The notes beneath the pieces are model-generated. The model was not told where the DNA came from. It made no database searches and was given only the letters and a program-made list of their open reading frames with translations. Below are positions 1-8,212 of a DNA stretch of 64,000 bases, in pieces. The DNA comes from JAUREX01 sp964472135. Its GTDB lineage: Bacteria; Pseudomonadota; Alphaproteobacteria; Rhodobacterales; Rhodobacteraceae. How positions within the stretch are numbered: position 1 is the first letter of the stretch; every line of letters starts with the position of its first letter. The position numbers and the translations under genes were made by a program. The DNA is taken from positions 1 through 64,000 of the forward strand of contig CAYYJB010000003.1 of NCBI GenBank assembly GCA_964472135.1. Direction: 5' to 3'.

Positions 1-679
1 CGGCGCAGTCGCCCACGTTGTCGCCCACGTTGTCGGCGATGGTGGCGGGGTTGCGCGGGTCATCCTCGGGGATGCCCGCCTCGACCTTGCCCACCATGTC
101 GCCGCCCACATCCGCACCCTTGGTGAAGATGCCGCCGCCCAGACGCGCGAAGATCGAGATGAGCGAGGCGCCGAACGACAGCGCCACCAGCGCGTCGATC
201 ACCGTCCGCCCCGTCGGATCGAGGCCGAGCCCGTCCTTGAGGAACATGAAATAGAGCGTGACGCCCAGAAGCCCCAGACCCGCGACGAGCAGACCCGTGA
301 CCGCGCCCGACTTGAACGCGAGGTCGAGCCCGCCCGCGAGCGACTTCGTCGCGGCCTGCGCGACGCGGACGTTGGCCGCGACCGAGACGTTCATCCCGAT
401 GAAGCCCGCAGCCCCCGACAGCACCGCCCCGATGGCGAAGCCGACCGCCGACCAGACGCCGAGCAGGAACCATGCAAGCACGAGGATCACGACCCCGACG
501 ATCGCGATGGTCGTGTACTGGCGGTTGAGATAGGCCTTGGCGCCTTCGCGCACGGCGGCCGAGATTTCCTGCATACGGGCCGTCCCGGCGTCGGCAGCCA
601 TCAGGCTGCGCGTCGTGACGATGCCGTACACGATGGAGAGCGCGCCCGAGAGCACGATCAGCCAGAGTGCTGTGGTCAT
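1..679 (-). CDS. hppA: Membrane-bound proton-translocating pyrophosphatase (partial, C-terminus cut off by window edge)
   Basis: The product would hydrolyse pyrophosphate in the inner membrane and couple it to H+ (or Na+) pumping. The visible 226 residues run from MTTALWLIVL through the loop EGAKAYLNRQYTTI and membrane helices such as AIVGVVILVLAWFLLG, to the family signature with GADVGGDMVGKVE (around residues 194-206) and GIPEDDPRNPATIADNVGDN, which carries the acidic pyrophosphate/Mg binding residues. The frame runs off the left edge, so roughly two thirds of a usual ~700-residue enzyme is missing. The ATG at 679 is preceded by an AAGGG-like ribosome site about 7 nt upstream. Whether it is the K+-dependent or K+-independent type cannot be told because the deciding Ala/Lys position is outside the window. 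It is divergent from the HAD gene, with 217 bp between them. Confidence 0.95.
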   Translation of the reverse strand, partial: MTTALWLIVLSGALSIVYGIVTTRSLMAADAGTARMQEISAAVREGAKAYLNRQYTTIAIVGVVILVLAWFLLGVWSAVGFAIGAVLSGAAGFIGMNVSVAANVRVAQAATKSLAGGLDLAFKSGAVTGLLVAGLGLLGVTLYFMFLKDGLGLDPTGRTVIDALVALSFGASLISIFARLGGGIFTKGADVGGDMVGKVEAGIPEDDPRNPATIADNVGDNVGDCA

Positions 680-896
680 GACAAACCCTTTTGATTGCCG
701 GTTTTTCCCTCAGGCGAACGCCTCGGAAGCAACCGCTTGTGTCCCGCCCCCGGAGAGGTTGGCGCCATATGCCAAATCTGACCGCGAAGCGCAACTGTCG
801 CATACCGACGCATCCCCGAGGCCCGTCGCGCGAATGCCCCTGTCGCGGCGCCGGGGCCGCTGCTAGGAAGCGCGCCGCAACCCCTGCCGGACGGCC

Positions 897-1769
897 ATGC
901 GCATCATCGACCGCCTTCGCGATCTCTCGGGCGCCTATGACGCCCTCTTTTGCGACATCTGGGGCGTCGTCCACGACGGGGTGCGCGCCTTTCCCGGGGC
1001 GGTCGCGGCGCTCTGCGACTGGCGGGCGCGGGGCGGGCGGGTGGTGCTCGTGACGAACTCGCCGCGCCCGGTCGCATCGGTGGCGCGCCAGCTCGCGCGC
1101 TTCGGCGTCCCGCGCGCGGCATGGGACACGATGGCGACCTCGGGCGATGCGGCGCAGGATGCGCTGGCCTCGGGTGTGGTGGGGACGCGCGTGTGGCATC
1201 TCGGCCCGGCAACGGAATTAGCGTTCTTCACCCACGCGGCCGACGACATCGCGCCGCTCGAGCGCATCCGCCGCGTGCCGCTGGCCGAGGCCGAGGGGAT
1301 CGTCGCGACCGGCCTGATGTCCGACGACGACACGCCCGAGAACTGGCGCGAGACGCTCGCGGACTGCGCGGCACGCGGCCTGCCCATGCTCTGCGCCAAT
1401 CCCGACATGGTGGTGGATCGCGGCACGCGGCGGGTGTTCTGCGCCGGGGCGCTGGCGGCGCTCTATGCCGACCTCGGCGGTCAGAGCCTCTATTTCGGCA
1501 AGCCGCACGCGCCGATCTACGCGCTGGCGCGGCGCAGGCTCGCGGCACTCGGCGGGCCCGAGGTGCCGACGGCGCGCATCCTTGCCATCGGCGACGGGGT
1601 GGCGACGGATCTCGAGGGCGCCGACCGGGCGGGGCTCGACGCCCTCTTCGTGGCCGGGGGCCTCGCGGCGCACGACCTCGGCGCCGGCATTTCCGACCCC
1701 GACCGCCTCGCCGCCTGGCTCGCGCGCCACGACGCCCGACCGCGCTTCGCGATGGGGTGGCTGCAATAG
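897..1769 (+). CDS. TIGR01459-type HAD superfamily class IIA hydrolase
   Basis: A 290-residue cytoplasmic phosphatase-like protein. HAD motif I is written DIWGVVHDG (around residues 20-28), the variant of DxDGT/DxWG seen in the TIGR01459 subfamily; motif II is VLVTNSPRP (near residue 50); the C-terminal motif is AIGDGVATDLEGADRAG (near 230), which holds the Mg-binding aspartates. The class IIA cap lies between motifs II and III. Length is as usual for the family (~280-290). The natural substrate is not established; sugar or nucleotide phosphates are typical of relatives. It is transcribed alone, divergent from hppA and about 140 bp before the MaoC gene. Confidence 0.85.
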   Translation: MRIIDRLRDLSGAYDALFCDIWGVVHDGVRAFPGAVAALCDWRARGGRVVLVTNSPRPVASVARQLARFGVPRAAWDTMATSGDAAQDALASGVVGTRVWHLGPATELAFFTHAADDIAPLERIRRVPLAEAEGIVATGLMSDDDTPENWRETLADCAARGLPMLCANPDMVVDRGTRRVFCAGALAALYADLGGQSLYFGKPHAPIYALARRRLAALGGPEVPTARILAIGDGVATDLEGADRAGLDALFVAGGLAAHDLGAGISDPDRLAAWLARHDARPRFAMGWLQ

Positions 1770-1907
1770 GGGGCGGATGTCAACGCGGCGGCGCGGCAAC
1801 AATATTGCCCTGAATGCTGCGGGGGCGAAAAAAAGTTGCGCATGGGCATTGCCGAGCGGCCGTCCGGGGCCTATGACTCGGGGGTCAGTCACTCATGGAT
1901 GGCGGCC

Positions 1908-2351
1908 ATGCTCGACAACCTGCCCCGCGGCACGATCTGCATCGAGGATATCGAGATCGGGATGTCGCGCTATCTGCGCAAGGTGGTGACCGATCGCGAC
2001 ATCGCGCTCTTTGCCGAGGTCTCGACCGACCACAACCCGGTCCACCTCGATGAGGAATACGCCCGCGACACGATCTTCGAGGGGCGCATCGCCCACGGGA
2101 TGCTGACGGCGGGCCTCATCTCGGCGGTGATCGGCGAGCAGTTGCCGGGCCACGGCACGGTCTATCTGGGCCAATCGCTCAAGTTCCTCGCGCCGGTTCG
2201 GCCGGGCGACATGGTGCACGCCGAGGTGCGCGTCTCGGCCGTCGATCATGCGCGGCGCCGCGTCACCCTTGAAACCCATTGCGCCGTGGGCGATAGGGTC
2301 GTGCTGAAGGGCGAGGCGCTGGTGCTCGCGCCCAGCCGCAAGTTCGACTGA
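1908..2351 (+). CDS. MaoC-like (R)-specific enoyl-CoA hydratase
   Basis: A 147-residue single hot-dog-fold hydratase, likely hydrating trans-2-enoyl-CoA to (R)-3-hydroxyacyl-CoA, as PhaJ/MaoC proteins do. The hydratase-2 signature is clear: FAEVSTDHNPVHLDEEYA contains the Asp and His catalytic pair (D..NPxH) and is followed by GRIAHGMLTAG. I chose the ATG at 1908 (MLDNLPRGTICIEDIEIG), which matches the usual N-terminus of Rhodobacterales homologues; the frame stays open upstream to 1836, adding 24 residues without family resemblance. It could supply monomers to polyhydroxyalkanoate synthesis or act in beta-oxidation; no phaC lies here to decide. Confidence 0.85.
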   Translation: MLDNLPRGTICIEDIEIGMSRYLRKVVTDRDIALFAEVSTDHNPVHLDEEYARDTIFEGRIAHGMLTAGLISAVIGEQLPGHGTVYLGQSLKFLAPVRPGDMVHAEVRVSAVDHARRRVTLETHCAVGDRVVLKGEALVLAPSRKFD

Positions 2352-2400
2352 GGCCCCGCCCGGCGGGCCCGACCGCCGCCGCAAGGGTGCCGAAGGCAGC

Positions 2401-3327
2401 ATGCAGACCCACCGACACTGGCTTGGACTGGAAGCGGCCGCGCGCGGCGCCTCGGCGGCGATGGGTAATTTCGACGGCGTCCATCTCGGCCATCGCCATG
2501 TCCTCGATCTGGCCCGCAGGCCCGGCGCGCCCCTTGGCGTCGTGACGTTCGAGCCCCACCCGCGCGAGGTCTTCGCCCCCGACGCCCCCCCCTTTCGGCT
2601 GACCGACGCCGCAGCGCGCGCGCGCCACCTCGGGGCGCTCGGGGTTGCGCATATCTATGAGCTGCCGTTCGACCGCACGCTTGCGGGCCTCGGGCCGGCG
2701 GAATTCGTGGATGAGGTGCTGCACGCGGGCCTCGGGCTTGGCCATGTCGTGGTCGGCGAGGATTTCCGCTTTGGCCGCGGGCGGGCGGGCAGCGCGGCCG
2801 ACCTGCGCGCGCTCTGCGCGGCGCGGGGCATCGAGACGACGATCGCGGGCATGGTCGCCGACGGCGGCGCGCGCGTCTCCTCGAGCGCGATCCGCGCGGC
2901 GCTGGCCGAAGGGCGGCCCGGGGATGCCGCGCGCATGCTCGGGCGCTGGCACGAGATCGAGGGCATCGTCGAGCAGGGCGACCGGCGGGGCCGGGAGCTT
3001 GGCTATCCGACCGCGAACCTCGTGCCGCGCGGGCTGCACCTGCCGCGATTCGGGATCTACGCCGTCACGGTCGAGGTGCTGAGCGGCCCGCATCGCGGCC
3101 GCTACCACGGCGCCGCGAATGTGGGCGTGCGGCCGATGTTCGGCGGCACGCGCCCCAACCTCGAGACCTTCTTCTTCGATTTCTCGGGCGATCTTTACGG
3201 CGCGCGCATCGCGGTGGGCTTCGTGGCCTTCCTGCGCCCCGAGGCGGTCTTTGACAGCCTCGACGCGCTCATCGCGCAGATGGATGCCGATTGCGCGGCC
3301 GCGCGCGAGATCCTCGCGGCACTCTGA
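2401..3327 (+). CDS. ribF: Bifunctional riboflavin kinase / FMN adenylyltransferase
   Basis: Makes FMN from riboflavin and ATP, then FAD from FMN and ATP. The N-terminal FAD synthetase half opens with GNFDGVHLGHR (residues 22-32), the nucleotidyltransferase GxFDGxHxGH motif, followed by VVGEDFRFG and the SSSAIRAAL segment. The C-terminal riboflavin kinase half has GRELGYPTANL (about 198-208) and GAANVGVRPMFGG. At 308 residues it is normal length. It follows the MaoC gene by 49 bp on the same strand and may be co-transcribed. The FAD made here would serve MurB, the CoxM-like subunit, UbiH and Lpd encoded in the same window, although these are not specifically linked to it. Confidence 0.95.
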   Translation: MQTHRHWLGLEAAARGASAAMGNFDGVHLGHRHVLDLARRPGAPLGVVTFEPHPREVFAPDAPPFRLTDAAARARHLGALGVAHIYELPFDRTLAGLGPAEFVDEVLHAGLGLGHVVVGEDFRFGRGRAGSAADLRALCAARGIETTIAGMVADGGARVSSSAIRAALAEGRPGDAARMLGRWHEIEGIVEQGDRRGRELGYPTANLVPRGLHLPRFGIYAVTVEVLSGPHRGRYHGAANVGVRPMFGGTRPNLETFFFDFSGDLYGARIAVGFVAFLRPEAVFDSLDALIAQMDADCAAAREILAAL

Positions 3328-3390
3328 GGGGCGCTCTGAAGCGGAATCATCGCGCTTTCCTTTTGCGCCAATTTGTCGCACCATGCGCGG

Positions 3391-3861
3391 ATGACCGGCA
3401 TGCCCTCACCCCCGCCCCTGCGCCCCCGATTCTGGGAGGATGTGCCGCTCTCGGAGATGACGGCGGCCGAATGGGAGGCGCTCTGCGACGGCTGCGGGAA
3501 ATGCTGCCTCAACAAGATCGAATACGAGGACACGGGCGAGATCGTCTTTACCCGCATCGCCTGCCGCCTGCTCGATCGCGACACCTGCCGCTGCAGCGAT
3601 TATCGCAATCGCCGCGCCCATGTGCCCGATTGCGTCCACCTCTCGCCCGGGATGCTCGAAGGGGTGACGCGCTGGCTGCCCCGGACCTGCGCCTACCGGC
3701 TGCTGCACGAGGGCAAGCCGCTCGCGCCCTGGCATCCGCTGGTCTCGGGCAACCCGATTTCGGTTCACACGGCGGGCGTTTCGGTGCAGGGATGGACGGT
3801 GTCCGAAACCGACGTCGATGAGGATGACTGGGACCATCACCTGATCGACGAGCTGCCCTGA
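3391..3861 (+). CDS. YcgN family cysteine-cluster protein (UPF0260)
   Basis: A 156-residue cytoplasmic protein of the YcgN/UPF0260 family, which belongs to the wider YkgJ-type CxxC metal-cluster proteins. The fingerprint is CDGCGKCCLNKIE early in the protein, then ACRLLDRDTCRCSDY and HVPDCVHL, and the late block TCAYRLLHEGKPLAPWHPL followed by TVSETDVDEDDW. The spaced cysteines probably bind a metal or Fe-S cluster. The start is uncertain: no strong ribosome site is seen, an in-frame TTG lies at 3373 and another ATG at 3400. Function is not known. It ends 10 bp before the threonine aldolase gene. Confidence 0.85.
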   Translation: MTGMPSPPPLRPRFWEDVPLSEMTAAEWEALCDGCGKCCLNKIEYEDTGEIVFTRIACRLLDRDTCRCSDYRNRRAHVPDCVHLSPGMLEGVTRWLPRTCAYRLLHEGKPLAPWHPLVSGNPISVHTAGVSVQGWTVSETDVDEDDWDHHLIDELP

Positions 3862-3871
3862 AAGGCCGCCG

Positions 3872-4900
3872 ATGTTCTTTGCCTCCGACAACGGCGCACC
3901 GGTGCCGCCGCAGGTCATGGACGCGCTGGCGCGCGCCAATTCGGGCGCGGTCATGTCCTATGGCAACGATGCGCTGACGGCCCGGGTGCGCGACAGGATC
4001 CGCGCTCTGTTCGAGGCGCCCGAGGCGGCCGTCTATCTGGTGGCGACAGGGACGGCGGCGAACGCGCTCGCGCTCGCGCATCTCTGCCCGCCCTGGGGGG
4101 CGGTCTTCTGCCACACGCTCGCCCATGTCGAGACGGACGAATGCGGCGCGCCCGAATTCTTCACGGCGGGGGCGAAACTGATCGGCGTGCCGGGCGCGCA
4201 TGGCCGGATCGATCCCGAGGCGCTCGCGGCCACGGTCGCGGCCACGGGCCGGGGCGGGGTGCACGGCGTGCAGAAGGGGGCGCTGAGCCTGACGAACGCG
4301 ACCGAGGCCGGCACCGTCTATGCCCCGGCCGAGATCGCGGCACTTGCCCGCATCGCCCATGACGCGGGCGTGCCCGTTCACCTCGACGGGGCGCGCTTTG
4401 CCAACGCGCTCGTCGCCACCGGTGCCACCCCGGCCGAGCTCAGCTGGAAGGCCGGCGTCGATGTCCTGACGCTCGGGGGCACCAAGAACGGGCTGCTGGG
4501 TGCCGAGGCCGTGATCCTCTTCGATCCCGCGCGCGCATTTGAGTTCGAGTTGCGCCGCAAGCGCGCGGGGCATCTCTTTTCCAAATACCGCTACCTCGCG
4601 GCGCAGTTCGACGGCTGGCTCGAGGGCGATCTTTGGCGCGACATGGCGCGCCACGCAAACGCGATGGCCGCGCGCCTCGCGGCGGGGCTGGGGCAGGTCG
4701 CGGGCGCGCGCCTCGTGCATCCGGTCGAGGCCAACATCATCTTTGCCGAGCTGCCGCTCGCGGCGGCAGAGCGGGCGCGCGCGGCCGGGGCGCGGTTTTA
4801 CACCATCGTGCCGGGGGCAACCGAGCGGGTGCGCCTCGTGCCGTCCTGGGCCACCACCGCGGCCGAGGTCGACGCCCTGATCGCCGCCTTCGCGGGCTGA
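3872..4900 (+). CDS. ltaE: Low-specificity L-threonine aldolase
   Basis: PLP enzyme splitting L-threonine/L-allo-threonine into glycine and acetaldehyde. 342 residues, fold type I. FFASDNGAPVPPQVMDAL at the N-terminus and SYGNDALT are typical; HLDGAR (aspartate 172) contacts the PLP ring nitrogen and LTLGGTKNG places the Schiff-base lysine at residue 205. An AAAGG ribosome site lies just upstream of the ATG at 3872. It converges on the EVE-domain gene with only 3 bp between the stop codons. Related aldolases prefer phenylserine or other beta-hydroxy amino acids, so exact substrate preference is inferred. Confidence 0.92.
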   Translation: MFFASDNGAPVPPQVMDALARANSGAVMSYGNDALTARVRDRIRALFEAPEAAVYLVATGTAANALALAHLCPPWGAVFCHTLAHVETDECGAPEFFTAGAKLIGVPGAHGRIDPEALAATVAATGRGGVHGVQKGALSLTNATEAGTVYAPAEIAALARIAHDAGVPVHLDGARFANALVATGATPAELSWKAGVDVLTLGGTKNGLLGAEAVILFDPARAFEFELRRKRAGHLFSKYRYLAAQFDGWLEGDLWRDMARHANAMAARLAAGLGQVAGARLVHPVEANIIFAELPLAAAERARAAGARFYTIVPGATERVRLVPSWATTAAEVDALIAAFAG

Positions 4901-4903
4901 GGG

Positions 4904-5329
4904 TCAGGCCGGCCCGAGCCCGCCCAGTTCGCAGATGACGGACCATTCGGCCTCGGTCACGGGCTGGACCGACAGGCGCGAGTTCGTGACCAGCGCCATC
5001 GCCCCGAGGCGCGGATCGGCCTTGCAGATCTCGAGCGGGGCGGGGCGCGGCAGGGGCGCCACCGCGCGGATGTCGACGCATTCCCAGCGCGGATCGTCGG
5101 TCGCGGTGCTGTCGGGGTGGGCGAGCGCGCAGACCTCGACGATCCCGACCACGGCCTTGCCGATGTTCGAGTGATAGAAGAACCCCCGGTCGCCCAGCGC
5201 CATCGCGCGCATGTTGTTGCGCGCCTGATAGTTGCGCACGCCCGTCCACTCCTCGCCGGCGGCGCCGCGCGCGCATTGCTGGTCCCAGCTCCAGACGTCG
5301 GGTTCGGATTTGAAGAGCCAATAGCGCAT
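4904..5329 (-). CDS. EVE domain-containing protein
   Basis: A 141-residue single EVE domain, part of the PUA-like superfamily that binds modified bases in DNA or RNA. MRYWLFKSEPDVWSWDQ at the start and WTGVRNYQARNNMRAM, FFYHSN and VGIVEV are the diagnostic segments. The ATG at 5329 has GGAGG a few bases upstream; an upstream extension to 5395 would overlap gpsA and has no family resemblance. It is the last gene of the tsaD-gpsA-EVE run, 10 bp after gpsA. Molecular role is unproven; the link with tsaD (tRNA t6A synthesis) hints at nucleic-acid modification sensing. Confidence 0.9.
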   Translation of the reverse strand: MRYWLFKSEPDVWSWDQQCARGAAGEEWTGVRNYQARNNMRAMALGDRGFFYHSNIGKAVVGIVEVCALAHPDSTATDDPRWECVDIRAVAPLPRPAPLEICKADPRLGAMALVTNSRLSVQPVTEAEWSVICELGGLGPA

Positions 5330-5339
5330 GTCGTCCTCC

Positions 5340-6302
5340 CTAATCCTCCTCGCTGCGCAGCGGGCGGGCCATGAGCGCGGCCATCGCCTCGGCAACCGTC
5401 GCCCGCCCCGCGAGCACCGCCGCGACCGCCGCCATCACGGGTGCGCGCACCCCCACACGGTCGGCCAGCGCGACCGCGGCCGCAGCCGTCGCGACGCCTT
5501 CGACCGTGCGGCCGGCCGCGGGTGCGATGCCCGCCCCGATTGCCGCCCCATGGGCGAAATTGCGCGACTGCGCCGAGGTGCAGGTCAGCACGAGGTCGCC
5601 AAGCCCCGCAAGCCCGTGCAGCGTCGCGGCGCGCGCCCCGGACGCCACCGCGATGCGCACCATCTCGGCGTGGCCGCGCGTCATCAGGGCCGCGCGCGCG
5701 CTCTCACCAAGGCCCGCCCCGATCGCGAGGCCCGCGCCGATGGCGACGACGTTCTTGAGCGCGCCGCCAAGTTCCGCCCCGCGCAGGTCGGTGCCGCGAT
5801 AGATCCGCAGGACCGGGGTCGCGAGGCGCGCCTGAACCGCCGCCCCGAGCCCGTCATCACCGAGGGCGAGCGCCAGCGCCGTCGGCAATCCGCGCGCGAT
5901 GTCGGCGGCAAATGATGGCCCAGTCAGGACCGCGGGCACCGCTCCGGGGCAGAGCCGCGCCACCAGCGACCCCGCCCCGAGGCCCGTCGCGGGGTCGATC
6001 CCCTTGGCGCAGGCCACCACCACCCGCCCCCCGAGCGTCGCGGCGCGATCGGCCAGCGCGTCGGCCGTCGCCGCCATCGGCACCGCGACGAGGACGGGCA
6101 CATCCGGCGGCAGATCGGGCGGCAGCGCCTCGGCCAGCACGACCGGCTGAGGCAAGGTCAGTTCGGGCAGGCGCGGCGGGCGGCGCGCGGCCCCCCAGCC
6201 CGCGACATCGCGTCCGATCAGCCAGACCTCGCCCCGCTCGGCGAGTGCCGCGGCAAGGGCGGTGCCGAAGGCCCCCGCGCCGATGACGGCCGCGACCGTC
6301 AC
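5340..6302 (-). CDS. gpsA: NAD(P)-dependent glycerol-3-phosphate dehydrogenase
   Basis: Reduces dihydroxyacetone phosphate to sn-glycerol-3-phosphate for phospholipid synthesis. 320 residues. The Rossmann motif GAGAFGTALAAALAERG lies at residues 8-24; VVVACAKGID and GPSFAADIARGLPTA are the conserved middle segments; the catalytic lysine is in GALKNVVAIGAG (around 178). Its ATG overlaps the tsaD stop by four bases (ATGA), indicating translational coupling in the tsaD-gpsA-EVE operon. Confidence 0.95.
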   Translation of the reverse strand: MTVAAVIGAGAFGTALAAALAERGEVWLIGRDVAGWGAARRPPRLPELTLPQPVVLAEALPPDLPPDVPVLVAVPMAATADALADRAATLGGRVVVACAKGIDPATGLGAGSLVARLCPGAVPAVLTGPSFAADIARGLPTALALALGDDGLGAAVQARLATPVLRIYRGTDLRGAELGGALKNVVAIGAGLAIGAGLGESARAALMTRGHAEMVRIAVASGARAATLHGLAGLGDLVLTCTSAQSRNFAHGAAIGAGIAPAAGRTVEGVATAAAAVALADRVGVRAPVMAAVAAVLAGRATVAEAMAALMARPLRSEED

Positions 6303-7372
6303 GCCTTTGGCCCCTTGCGCCCAGCGCCGAGCATCCCCGCCTGTCGGTCATCGAGCGGCCAGCGCGGGCGGGCGGCAAGGTCCATCCCGTCGCGGGCCCC
6401 TTCGCGAAAGCGTTCGATCCCGGCCCAGGCGATCATCGCGCCGTTGTCGGTGCAAAGCCGCACGGGTGGCACGACGAAATCCACCCCCGCCGATGCCGCC
6501 GCCGCGCCGAGCGCCGCGCGCACCGCGCCGTTCGCCGCAACCCCGCCCGCGGCGGCAAAGACCGCGACACCGCCCGCCAGAGCCAGCGCCGCGCGCGCCT
6601 TGGCCCCGAGCACATCGGCCACCGCCGCCTGAAACCCCGCGCAGAGGTCGGCGCGATCCTGCGGCCCGATGGGGCCGAGCGTCTCGGTCGCCCGAAGCAC
6701 CGCCGTCTTGAGGCCCGAGAACGACAGATCGCACCCCGGCCGGTCGAGGAGCGGGCGCGGCAGATCGAAACGCGCCGGATCGCCCGCGCGGGCCTCGGCC
6801 TCGACCGCGGGGCCGCCGCCGGCGCCGAGGCCGAGGTGGCGCGCGACCTTGTCGAAGGCCTCGCCCGGGGCGTCGTCGATGGTGCCGCCGAGGCGGTGAA
6901 AGCGGTCGGCCCCCTCGACCAGCACGAACTGGCAATGCCCGCCCGAGGCGATGAGCACGAGATAGGGAAACGCCACCCCATCCGTCAGCCGCGGCGTCAG
7001 CGCGTGCCCCGCCAGATGGTTCACGCCGACCAGCGGCAACCCCGCCGCCGCCGCCAGCCCCTTGGCGAACATCACCCCCGCAAGCACTCCGCCGATCAGG
7101 CCCGGCCCCGCCGTCACCGCCACCCCGTCGAGGTCGCGCACCCCGAGACCCGCGCGCGCCAGCACCGCCTCGGCGCAGAGGTCGAGCCGCTCGGCATGGG
7201 CGCGGGCCGCGATCTCGGGCACGACGCCGCCAAAATCGGCATGCAGCGCACCCTGCCCTATCACCGTCTCGGCCAGGATCCGCGGCGGCTCTCCGGGGGA
7301 GTCGCGCACGATCGCGGCCGCGGTATCGTCGCAGCTGCTCTCGATCCCGAGGAAGGTCAGCGTCGCGGCCAT
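6299..7372 (-). CDS. tsaD: tRNA N6-adenosine threonylcarbamoyltransferase
   Basis: Transfers threonylcarbamoyl to A37 of ANN-decoding tRNAs (t6A), working with TsaB and TsaE. 357 residues. The ASKHA-fold N-terminus is FLGIESSCDDTAAAIV; metal-binding histidines are in VNHLAGHALTPRL; SGGHCQF and GAGGGPAVE are nucleotide-binding segments; PPVRLCTDNGAMIAWAG is the conserved C-terminal block. I took the ATG at 7372; the frame is open far upstream but that part overlaps hemD and has no similarity to the family. It is divergent from hemD with 46 bp between starts, so both promoters must lie in or overlap that gap. Confidence 0.96.
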   Translation of the reverse strand: MAATLTFLGIESSCDDTAAAIVRDSPGEPPRILAETVIGQGALHADFGGVVPEIAARAHAERLDLCAEAVLARAGLGVRDLDGVAVTAGPGLIGGVLAGVMFAKGLAAAAGLPLVGVNHLAGHALTPRLTDGVAFPYLVLIASGGHCQFVLVEGADRFHRLGGTIDDAPGEAFDKVARHLGLGAGGGPAVEAEARAGDPARFDLPRPLLDRPGCDLSFSGLKTAVLRATETLGPIGPQDRADLCAGFQAAVADVLGAKARAALALAGGVAVFAAAGGVAANGAVRAALGAAAASAGVDFVVPPVRLCTDNGAMIAWAGIERFREGARDGMDLAARPRWPLDDRQAGMLGAGRKGPKA

Positions 7373-7418
7373 GGCTTTCCGTTGCGGCAGGGGCGGGGGG
7401 CAGGTAACACCTTGGGCC

Positions 7419-8144
7419 ATGGCCGCACAATCCCGCCCCGCGATCCTGATCACCCGCCCCGCCGAGGGGGGCGCGCGCTTTGCCCTGGCGCTGCGGCGCC
7501 GGCTCGGGCCGGGATTACGGATCGTCTGCGCGCCCCTGATGGCGCCACGATGGCTCAGCCCGCCGCTGCCGGCGCTCCTGATCGAGGGGCGGGCAGAGGC
7601 GGTCGTCTTCAGTGCCGAGGCGGGGGTCGCGGGGTTCGCGCGGCTCTGGCCCGGGCGCGATCTGCCCGCCTTCTGCGTGGGGGCGCGCACCGCCGCGGCG
7701 GCGCGCCGGGCCGGTTTTTCGGCCGAGGTCGCGGGCCCGGACGCGGCCGGCCTGATCGCCGCCCTTGCCGGGGCGCCGCCGCGGCGCCTTGTCGTGGTGC
7801 GGGGCGAACATGCCGCGGCCGACATCTGCGGCGCGCTCGGCGCCACGGGTCGCGAGACCGCGGAGCTGGTGGTCTACACGCAAGATGCCTGCCCCCTGCC
7901 GGCGCGGGTGCGGGCGCTGCTCGACGGGGATCGGCCGGTCGTGCTGGCGGTATTCTCGGCGCGCAGCGGCGCGCTGCTGGCCGAGGCCGCGGCAGGGGCG
8001 CGCGCGCCGCTGCGCGTCGCCGCGATCAGCCCGGGCGCGGCCGCACCGCTCCGCCCCCTCGGGCCCGAGGCGGTGCGCTGCGCCGCGACCCCCGACGGCG
8101 CCGCGATGGTCGACGCCGTCGCCGCCCTGATCGCCCAAGGGTGA
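7419..8144 (+). CDS. hemD: Uroporphyrinogen-III synthase
   Basis: Cyclises hydroxymethylbilane to uroporphyrinogen III for haem, sirohaem, cobalamin and (if present) bacteriochlorophyll. 241 residues. HemD is poorly conserved, but the opening ILITRPAEGGARFA, the mid segment VVFSAEAGVAGFA, the VVRGEHAAADICGAL stretch and the C-terminal LAVFSARSGALLAEA / AAISPGAAAPL pattern follow the two-domain family. Genomic context supports it: divergent from tsaD and followed by the mitofilin-like and HemY genes, the usual Rhodobacterales order. The ATG at 7419 is chosen because it begins the family-like sequence; a longer frame upstream overlaps tsaD. Confidence 0.85.
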   Translation: MAAQSRPAILITRPAEGGARFALALRRRLGPGLRIVCAPLMAPRWLSPPLPALLIEGRAEAVVFSAEAGVAGFARLWPGRDLPAFCVGARTAAAARRAGFSAEVAGPDAAGLIAALAGAPPRRLVVVRGEHAAADICGALGATGRETAELVVYTQDACPLPARVRALLDGDRPVVLAVFSARSGALLAEAAAGARAPLRVAAISPGAAAPLRPLGPEAVRCAATPDGAAMVDAVAALIAQG

Positions 8145-8212
8145 CGAGACGCCTTGAACGCCGGTCCCGCCGGCTGCTAGGCTGCGCGCATTCTTCCGAC
8201 GGGAGGCCGCGC

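Noticed and set aside
60..1199. Long minus-strand open frame covering the hppA start and the HAD gene
   Set aside because: Out of frame with hppA and Arg/His-rich; the true hppA frame is the one that starts at 679 and runs off the left edge.
1795..1809. Hairpin GGCAA-CAATA-TTGCC between the HAD and MaoC genes
   Set aside because: The five-base stem is too weak for a terminator, and it matches no FNR, Fur or other operator that I know.
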